DNA from: Caldilineaceae bacterium
GTDB taxonomy: Bacteria > Chloroflexota > Anaerolineae > Caldilineales > Caldilineaceae
Assembly (NCBI GenBank): GCA_026645575.1
Contig: JAPKMW010000055.1
Coordinates: forward strand, 8,012-72,011
DNA: 64,000 bases
Direction: 5' to 3'
Shown: positions 58,763-64,000 of the stretch, one piece after another
Layout of the letters: every line of letters begins with the position of its first letter
Position numbering within the stretch: position 1 is the stretch's first letter
Translations under genes and position numbers: made by a program
The notes under the pieces: model-generated
Databases searched by the model: none
Seen by the model: the letters and a program-made list of their open reading frames with translations, nothing else
What the model was told of the DNA's origin: nothing

Positions 58763-59941
58763 GTGACAACCAAATCAACCATGACCCACCTGGAATGTGG
58801 GAAATGTGGCGCCACTTATGAGGCAAATCAATTAATCAACCTTTGTCCTGCCTGTAACCGGCCTTTGTTAGTGCGCTATGATCTGCAAAAGGCGGCGCAG
58901 ACCCTGACCAAGGAAGCGCTCAAAGCACGCCACCCCAGTCTGTGGCGCTATGAAGAGGTGTTGCCGGTGCAGCGCCGCGACGCCATGATCATGCTGGGCG
59001 AAGGGTGGACGCCGCTGGTCTGTGCTGGCCGCTTGGGGGCAGAAATTGGCTGCCCGAACACCTTGATCAAGGATGAATCGCTCAACCCGACGGGCAGTTT
59101 CAAGGCGCGCGGGTTGGCAATGGCGGTGAGCCGTGCCTATGAGTTGGGGGCGAAAGAATTGGCGATTCCCAGCGCTGGTAACGCTGCCGGGGCGATGAGC
59201 GCCTATGCCGCCGCCGTTGGTCTGCCCGCCTATGTCTTTATGCCCAAAGATGTCCCAGCCACCTTCCAGGTCGAGTGCAAGGTGCTGGGGGCGCAAGTGA
59301 CACTGGTCGATGGCCTGATCAACGACTGCGGCGCCAAGGTGCGCGAAGGCGCGGCCAAGTATGGCTGGTTTGATGTCAGCACCCTCAAGGAACCCTACCG
59401 CATTGAGGGCAAAAAGACGATGGGCTACGAACTGGCCGAGCAGATGAATTGGACGCTGCCCGATGTGATCATCTACCCCACCGGCGGCGGCACCGGGCTG
59501 GTCGGCATGTGGAAAGCCTTTGATGAGATGGAACAGATGGGACTGATCGGCAGCAAACGGCCGCGCATGGTCACCGTGCAAGCCGAAAACTGTGCGCCCA
59601 TTGTGCGCGCCTTCCAGCAAGAGGATGAACACGCCGAACTCTGGCAGGGCGCCAAGACCATTGCCGACGGCTTGCGTGTACCGGTCGCCGTGGGTGATTT
59701 TCTGATTCTGCGCGCTCTACGCGCCAGCGGTGGCACGGCGATCACCGTCCCTGATAGCGAAATGTTACACTATGCAAATGTCATGGGCAAAGCCACCGGC
59801 ATCTTCCCAGCGCCGGAAGGAGCGGCTTGTCTGGCGGCACAGGTGCAGTTGTTACAGCAAGGCTGGATCAAACCAGACGAAACCGTTGTGTTGTTCAACA
59901 CGGGGACAGGCTTGAAATACGCCCATCTGTGGTCATCATAG
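58763..59941 (+). CDS. thrC: Threonine synthase (PLP)
   Basis: A 392-residue fold-type II PLP enzyme. Residues 9-36 form a zinc ribbon with two CxxC pairs (CGKCG and CPACN), a frequent addition in this family. The Schiff-base lysine is in LNPTGSFKARG, the phosphate loop is YPTGGGTGLVG, and LFNTGTGLKY closes the enzyme. The reaction converts O-phosphohomoserine to threonine. GTG 58763 is the start, with a purine-rich AGAGAGAG 8-10 bases upstream. It appears monocistronic, with a REP-like palindrome before it. Confidence 0.88.
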   Translation: MTTKSTMTHLECGKCGATYEANQLINLCPACNRPLLVRYDLQKAAQTLTKEALKARHPSLWRYEEVLPVQRRDAMIMLGEGWTPLVCAGRLGAEIGCPNTLIKDESLNPTGSFKARGLAMAVSRAYELGAKELAIPSAGNAAGAMSAYAAAVGLPAYVFMPKDVPATFQVECKVLGAQVTLVDGLINDCGAKVREGAAKYGWFDVSTLKEPYRIEGKKTMGYELAEQMNWTLPDVIIYPTGGGTGLVGMWKAFDEMEQMGLIGSKRPRMVTVQAENCAPIVRAFQQEDEHAELWQGAKTIADGLRVPVAVGDFLILRALRASGGTAITVPDSEMLHYANVMGKATGIFPAPEGAACLAAQVQLLQQGWIKPDETVVLFNTGTGLKYAHLWSS

Positions 59942-60036
59942 CCACGTTGGCCTACTGCACCTATTCCGCAGGAATGCTTGCTATCATACAACTTCCTATA
60001 CGCAATTTATGTTTACACAAGACCCCGGAGGAAATG

Positions 60037-60498
60037 ATGGATGTTTTTAACCCAGTTACCACCGCTTTGATTCTCGGCGCCACGGCCGCCCTGCAAAAGA
60101 CAGCGGGCCAGGTTGTCGAAGATGCCTACACTGGCCTCAAAACCTTGCTTATCAATCGTTTCCAGGCGACCAAAACAGCAGTTACGGCGCTGGAAGAGAA
60201 CCCGGAAGACAAGGATGCACGCCAATTTGTGGAAGCAAAAGTGAACAGTACGCAGGCGACGGCGGACCCAGAGGTGCTGCAACAGGCCAAAGCCCTACTC
60301 AGGTTGGTCAAAGAGCAAGCACCGTCCCTCGTTGTCGGCATCAAGTTTGATCAATTCGACTTTGAAGATGGTCTTGCCATCGACACCGTGAAGTCAACGG
60401 GCGACGGTGTGTCGATCACACGCGGCAAGGCCAAAGGCAAGGTCGAAATCAGAAATGTAGAAGCCGGCCGCGCTAGAGACGACGACCCAAACGCCTAA
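60037..60498 (+). CDS. Small protein upstream of the NACHT gene, possible N-terminal part of a frameshift fusion
   Basis: A 153-residue protein. Residues 3-45 are a helical hydrophobic/amphipathic segment (FNPVTTALILGATAALQKTA, then GLKTLLINRF), 50-100 a polar helical region, and 105-145 beta-like with VSITRGKAKGKVEIRNVEAG. I do not recognise a family; small proteins of this look are often found beside STAND ATPases, which is from memory. GGAGG sits 5 bases before ATG 60037 (2 bases before an ATG one codon earlier). Near its end the codons CCA AAC form a slippery CCCAAAC, three bases before TAA hairpin sequence. It may therefore be made both as this protein and as the front of the NACHT protein. 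Confidence 0.7.
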   Translation: MDVFNPVTTALILGATAALQKTAGQVVEDAYTGLKTLLINRFQATKTAVTALEENPEDKDARQFVEAKVNSTQATADPEVLQQAKALLRLVKEQAPSLVVGIKFDQFDFEDGLAIDTVKSTGDGVSITRGKAKGKVEIRNVEAGRARDDDPNA

Positions 60499-60539
60499 CG
60501 GCGACAGGGACGCCGTTACCCCATGCGCCCCCTGTCGCC
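60486..60539 (+). promoter_or_regulatory. Candidate -1 ribosomal frameshift site with hairpin/pseudoknot
   Basis: Slippery heptamer C-CCA-AAC at 60486-60492 is in the zero frame of the small gene. A perfect 8-bp stem TAACGGCG/CGCCGTTA (60496-60503 with 60511-60518) starts at the stop codon, 3 bases after the heptamer. Its loop ACAGGG (60504-60509) can pair with CCCTGT at 60530-60535, and an alternative 10-bp pairing GGCGACAGGG with CCCTGTCGCC is also possible. After a -1 slip the reading frame is exactly that of the NACHT gene. The 3-base spacer and the zero-length first loop are shorter than usual. Confidence 0.4.
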
Positions 60540-60605
60540 ATTGATCTCTATCAAAATCAGATCAGCGGCGATGTAACGATTGTCATCGGCGGGCAGACCG
60601 CGCCG

Positions 60606-63224
60606 GTGCGCCAGATGGAAGTGGTTTATCTCCGGCGCCTGGTTGGTCAATGCAATGAATTGGCCCAAGCTAGCGACTTGGACGCGCGACCCGATCTGGT
60701 CGAGCAACGCCAACCGCGCCTGCAACATGTCTATGTTGACCTGGACACCACCCAAGCGCCCACGCTGGCCCAAGCCTTTGCCCGCTTGCCCCTGCCCGTC
60801 GACGCCCAAGCTAACCTGGTCGCCGCCTTTACCCGCTTGCAGCAACGCCTGGACCGGGACGCAGCGCAAAAGCTGGGACGGGATGCTGAAACCATCAACG
60901 CCGGCATCCCCGCTGACGCCATCCAAAAGTTAGAAAAGCAGTTCAAGCTGACCGAAGGCGCCCTCATGGCCGCACTGACACCCAAGTTGTCGGTGCAGGA
61001 AGCACTGCGCACAACGCCCCAATTGGTGTTGCTCGGCGATCCTGGTGGCGGCAAGAGCACCTTGACCCAACGCCTGGCCGGGGTGCTGGCCGGGGCGATT
61101 CTGCCCCACCGCGATGCCGACGAAGAACGCTGGCTGGCCGAGACCGTCAACTGCTTTGGTCGCTGGCTCTTGCCTGTGCGCATTGAACTCAGTCGTTGGG
61201 CGCATCGCCTAACACCGGCAAGCCGGGGCGTGGCCAGCGATCTGGTTGACGCCTGTGGCCACGCCTTTGCCCAGGTAGCGACGCTGGAAGCCACAGCAGT
61301 GCAGAATCATTTGATCAACCGCCTCACCGCCACGCCAACCACCCTCCTGCTCTTGCTGGATGGGTTGGATGAAGTCAGTGATGAGGCGCAGCGCTTGCAG
61401 ATGCTTCGAGCCGTCGCCGATTTTCGTCGCACCTACGGTGATGTCCCCATCATCATCACCTGCCGGGTGCGCCCCTACCGCCAGTGGACGCAACGGGCCG
61501 GCCAGAAAAAAGAACAGTGGCCCTTACAAAATTGGCCGACCTTTGAATTGGCGCCGCTGAGCCAATCGGCCATCACGGCCTTTGTCGAACGCTGGCACGC
61601 CGAATTAGCGTGGGCCGGCCGGCTCAGCCAAGGGGCGGCGGAGCAGGCGCAGCAGCGGTTACTGGCCGCGCTGGCCAACCCCAATCGCCGTGATCTACGG
61701 GAGATGGCCGGCACGCCACTCTTGCTGACCATGATGGTACGCATTAACCAGCGCCGACCCTTGCCCGATAGCCGCGCCGAACTCTATGATGAATATGTCG
61801 ATGAGTTACTCTGGGAGTGGGAGCGGCGGAAACTCGATGAGCGTGGCGAAACCTCGCTGGAAACCCTACTGGCGGAAGCGAATGTTCCACGCGACCTGTT
61901 GGAAGAAGCGCTGGCGCACCTGGCCTGGACCATTCATGGCGCGACAACCGACAGCGATACGGTGGAGATTCCCGGCCATCGGCTGGAGGCGATGCTGCGC
62001 GACCTGTACCCGGATGATGATGTGGGCAAACAGGCGGCCTGGGCGGCGCGCACGCTACAGTTGGTTTATGACCGCACCGGGCTGATCTATGCCACCGACC
62101 GTCATACTTATCGTTTCCGCCACCGCACCTTTCAGGAATATCTGGCGGCTCGTCATCTACTGACCGGCGAGGCATTGGAGAACCTGACGGCGGTGCTTGA
62201 ACAAGAGCCGTGGCGTGAGGCAATCTTCCTGGCCTTTGGTCACTTGATCTCGGTGGTCAAACAGGCCGACCGCGCCATGATGTTGCTCTATGAATTGCTA
62301 CCGCTGGAACCGGCGACGCCGGCGGAATGGCAACGCGTCCTGCTCCTGGGCGCCGTCTATGCCCGGCTGCTGGGTGAACAGCGGGTGCGCCAATCGAAGT
62401 TACGCAAGATTGCCACCCCCCTCAGCCAGACCATGCCGCGTCTCCTCACCGCCGCCATGCAGAACCCGGCGCTGCCGGCGCGCAGCCGTCTGGAGGCCGG
62501 GCTATTATTGACCCGCGGCGTCACCGACCCGGCCGGCCTGGGGCTGGACGAAGATCCGCCGGGGCTGGATGACTTTGTGGACGCCCCCGATTGGCCATTC
62601 AAAATCGGGCGCTACCCGGTGACCAACAAACAGTACGCCCGCTTTGTCGATGCCGGCGGCTATGAGGATACCCGGTGGTGGAGCGAAAAAGGGTGGCACT
62701 ATCGACAAGAAGAGGAATGGAAGCAGCCGCGCCTTTGGCATGATCCCACCTGGAACCGCCACAGTCAACCGGTGGTTGGCGTTAGTTGGTACGAGGCGGA
62801 AGCCTATTGCACCTGGCTGACGGCGGCACTGCGCCAACAGGGCAAAATTGGGAAAAATCAACAGGTGCGCTTGCCCACCGAAGCCGAATGGCAGATCGCC
62901 GCCCACACCGCCGATCACGCCTACCCGTGGGGTGATGCATTCGACCCCACCAAAGCCAACACGGAAGAGAGCCGCCTAAACCAGACCACCCCCGTCCACA
63001 TGTACCCGCACGGCGTCACAGCGGAAGAGATCTACGACCTAAGCGGCAATGTGTGGGAATGGAGCGCCGATTGGAACGAAGGGAAGTATCCCTGGCTTAA
63101 AGGAAGTTCGTGGTTCGACGGCAAAGACTATGCGAAATCGTCCGCCCGCCACGGGCCCTACCCGCACCACGGGTTCGCCGACTTCGGGTTTCGGTGTGTG
63201 GTGGTCCCCCTCTCTCGTGGCTAG
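60606..63224 (+). CDS. NACHT ATPase with C-terminal formylglycine-generating-enzyme-like domain
   Basis: An 872-residue STAND-type protein as read from the first ordinary start (GTG). Walker A is GDPGGGKST (144-152) and Walker B LLLLLDGLDEV (247-257), followed by ITCRVRPYRQW, all typical of NACHT. Residues 380-560 are helical, with an HRTFQEYLAARHLL motif of the NACHT winged helix region. From about 662 to the end is an FGE-sulfatase (SUMF1) fold: RYPVTNKQYARFVDAGGYED, LPTEAEWQIAAHT, LSGNVWEWSADW and FGFRCVVVP. The paired active-site cysteines of true FGE are absent, so it is likely a binding domain. The frame is open and protein-like upstream to 60477 (QNQISGDVTIVIGG), without an ATG, GTG or TTG. 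No ribosome site precedes GTG 60606. Confidence 0.85.
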   Translation: MRQMEVVYLRRLVGQCNELAQASDLDARPDLVEQRQPRLQHVYVDLDTTQAPTLAQAFARLPLPVDAQANLVAAFTRLQQRLDRDAAQKLGRDAETINAGIPADAIQKLEKQFKLTEGALMAALTPKLSVQEALRTTPQLVLLGDPGGGKSTLTQRLAGVLAGAILPHRDADEERWLAETVNCFGRWLLPVRIELSRWAHRLTPASRGVASDLVDACGHAFAQVATLEATAVQNHLINRLTATPTTLLLLLDGLDEVSDEAQRLQMLRAVADFRRTYGDVPIIITCRVRPYRQWTQRAGQKKEQWPLQNWPTFELAPLSQSAITAFVERWHAELAWAGRLSQGAAEQAQQRLLAALANPNRRDLREMAGTPLLLTMMVRINQRRPLPDSRAELYDEYVDELLWEWERRKLDERGETSLETLLAEANVPRDLLEEALAHLAWTIHGATTDSDTVEIPGHRLEAMLRDLYPDDDVGKQAAWAARTLQLVYDRTGLIYATDRHTYRFRHRTFQEYLAARHLLTGEALENLTAVLEQEPWREAIFLAFGHLISVVKQADRAMMLLYELLPLEPATPAEWQRVLLLGAVYARLLGEQRVRQSKLRKIATPLSQTMPRLLTAAMQNPALPARSRLEAGLLLTRGVTDPAGLGLDEDPPGLDDFVDAPDWPFKIGRYPVTNKQYARFVDAGGYEDTRWWSEKGWHYRQEEEWKQPRLWHDPTWNRHSQPVVGVSWYEAEAYCTWLTAALRQQGKIGKNQQVRLPTEAEWQIAAHTADHAYPWGDAFDPTKANTEESRLNQTTPVHMYPHGVTAEEIYDLSGNVWEWSADWNEGKYPWLKGSSWFDGKDYAKSSARHGPYPHHGFADFGFRCVVVPLSRG
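63105..63206 (+). other. C-terminal segment with C-ending codon pattern, possible diversified region
   Basis: The last 34 codons of the FGE-like domain (GSSWFDGKDYAKSS through DFGFRCVV) lie where diversity-generating retroelements vary such lectin-fold proteins. Exposed positions use TTC, GAC, GGC, TAC, CAC, CAC, the codons reachable from AAC. No template repeat or reverse transcriptase is in the window, so this is only a possibility. Confidence 0.2.
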
Positions 63225-64000
63225 TCCTGGTTTCTGGCTGCTGTTTTCTGGTTTCTGATCTGCTGATTACTGGATCGCTGATGCTCCCTGCCCGTCGCCC
63301 TTCACACGTAGGGGCATGGGGTGCGGCGGACGACAACTTTGCCCAACGCGGCCAGTTACTTCCGCCGCATCCCGTGCCCGTCTAGCCCACAAATCCCCGC
63401 TTGCCACCGTGACGGGCACGAGGACGGGCGAATGACATTGGTCACATTGATTGCGATTGGTTCCCGCCCATCCTCATGCCCCTACTATCCCCGCTGCGCG
63501 TAGGGGCATGGGGTGCGGCGGGCGATACCATTGCCCAACGCGACCAACGACTTCCGCCGCACTCCGTGCCCGTCCAGCCCGCAAAACCCAAACTGCCGCC
63601 AGAACGGGCACGAGAACGGGCGAATGACATTGGTCGCGTCGATTGCGATTGGTTCCGCCCGTCCTCATGCCCCTACCATCCCCGCCGCGCGTAGGGGCAT
63701 GGGGTGCGGCGGGCGACAACTTTGCCCAACGCAACCACTTACTTCCGCCGCACCCCGTGCCCGTCTAGCCCACAAATCCCCGCTTGCCACCGTGACGGGC
63801 ACGAGAACGGGCGAATGACATTGGTCGCGTCGATTGCGATTGGTTCCGCCCGTCCTCGTGTCCCTACGATTATCGGCCTACGCGTAGGGGCATGGGGTGC
63901 GGCGGACGACAACTTTGGACAATGCGACCAGCTACTTCCGCCGTACCCCGTGCCCGTCCAGCCGCAAAACCCAAACTGCCGTCATGACGGGCACGAGAAC
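63225..64000. other. Gene-free tail made of tandem repeats
   Basis: After the NACHT gene, about 80 bases of tctggtttctggct-like low-complexity sequence lead into the 192-bp tandem array. Open frames in both strands cross the array because its period is a multiple of three; none is credited. Confidence 0.75.
63307..64000. repeat. Tandem array of a 191-193 bp unit, at least 3.6 copies
   Basis: Units begin CGTAGGGGCATGGGGTGCGG at 63307, 63499, 63690 and 63883, the last cut by the window end. Each unit has an inverted pair (GTAGGGGCATGGGGTGCGG with CCGCACCCCGTGCCCGT) and a second pair (GACGGGCACGAGAACGGGCG with CGCCCGTCCTCATGCCCCTA), so one unit is two hairpins. Units differ by scattered substitutions and one or two base indels. 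Confidence 0.9.

Noticed and set aside
60523..60576. Short frame from ATG 60523 as a leader peptide
   Set aside because: It would give 17 residues ending at TAA 60574 with a poor ribosome site. It matters only as the possible true start if the C tract is one base longer, and is discussed under the frameshift finding.
63474..63818. Overlapping open frames in both strands across the tail array
   Set aside because: They exist because the repeat period is about 64 codons; no start signals or family resemblance.
63307..64000. CRISPR array
   Set aside because: The period is 192 bp, units are nearly the same along their whole length, and there are no unique spacers or nearby cas genes.

Overview
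The window looks like a chromosomal segment of a Chloroflexota bacterium, probably of the Caldilineales/Ardenticatenia kind. That placement is an inference. It rests on the mix of Lhr-type helicase, NACHT-sulfatase-modifying-factor protein, DnaJ-propeller fusion, LysM/Gmad2 secreted protein, a tiny one-helix membrane protein, and intergenic spaces packed with short inverted tandem repeats. Base composition is moderately GC-rich with strong C/G in third codon positions. No rRNA, transposase, integrase, phage gene or CRISPR array is visible. One tRNA (Arg, anticodon TCG) is present.

Layout. 1-28 kb is ordinary metabolism and housekeeping on both strands: the 5' part of a leucyl aminopeptidase, an aminotransferase, a uroporphyrinogen-decarboxylase-like protein, an acetoacetate-decarboxylase-like protein, acetyltransferases, a creatininase-family amidohydrolase, the 1570-residue Lhr helicase, a sulfatase-fold enzyme, Lgt, a sulfotransferase, L-2-hydroxyglutarate oxidase, diaminopimelate decarboxylase, a DMT exporter, MazG, and two large envelope proteins of unusual domain make-up. 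28-54 kb is a long, almost wholly plus-strand surface-glycan cluster: a Wzx-like flippase, Wzm/Wzt ABC exporter, several GT4-type glycosyltransferases, three SAM methyltransferases, four large membrane glycosyltransferase-like proteins, and three secreted proteins, two of which are tandem glycosidase-like paralogues. Several genes overlap by 4 bp (ATGA), so much of it is probably cotranscribed. 54-60 kb is a metabolic stretch: a two-gene unit matching the two halves of plant Tm-1, an acyl-CoA ligase, a VOC protein and threonine synthase. 60-63.2 kb holds a small protein followed by a NACHT ATPase with a C-terminal formylglycine-generating-enzyme-like domain, a STAND-type signalling or defence candidate. 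63.3-64 kb is a 192-bp tandem repeat running off the window.

The strongest hunt result is at the junction of the last two genes. The NACHT frame is open, and reads like protein, for over 120 bases upstream of its first ATG/GTG/TTG. A slippery heptamer CCCAAAC sits in the correct phase just before the stop codon of the upstream small gene, and is followed at once by an 8-bp hairpin whose loop can pair downstream (pseudoknot-like). A -1 frameshift there would make a single protein of about 1062 residues. A one-base difference in a nearby C5 tract is the main competing explanation and is stated explicitly.

The second theme is intergenic architecture. Nearly every gap is filled by one of several palindromic or short-period inverted repeat families. 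One REP-like family of about nine copies shows matched changes on both arms, short-tandem arrays supply stop codons or abut start codons of neighbours, and a related GC-rich palindrome has entered two membrane-protein genes in frame.
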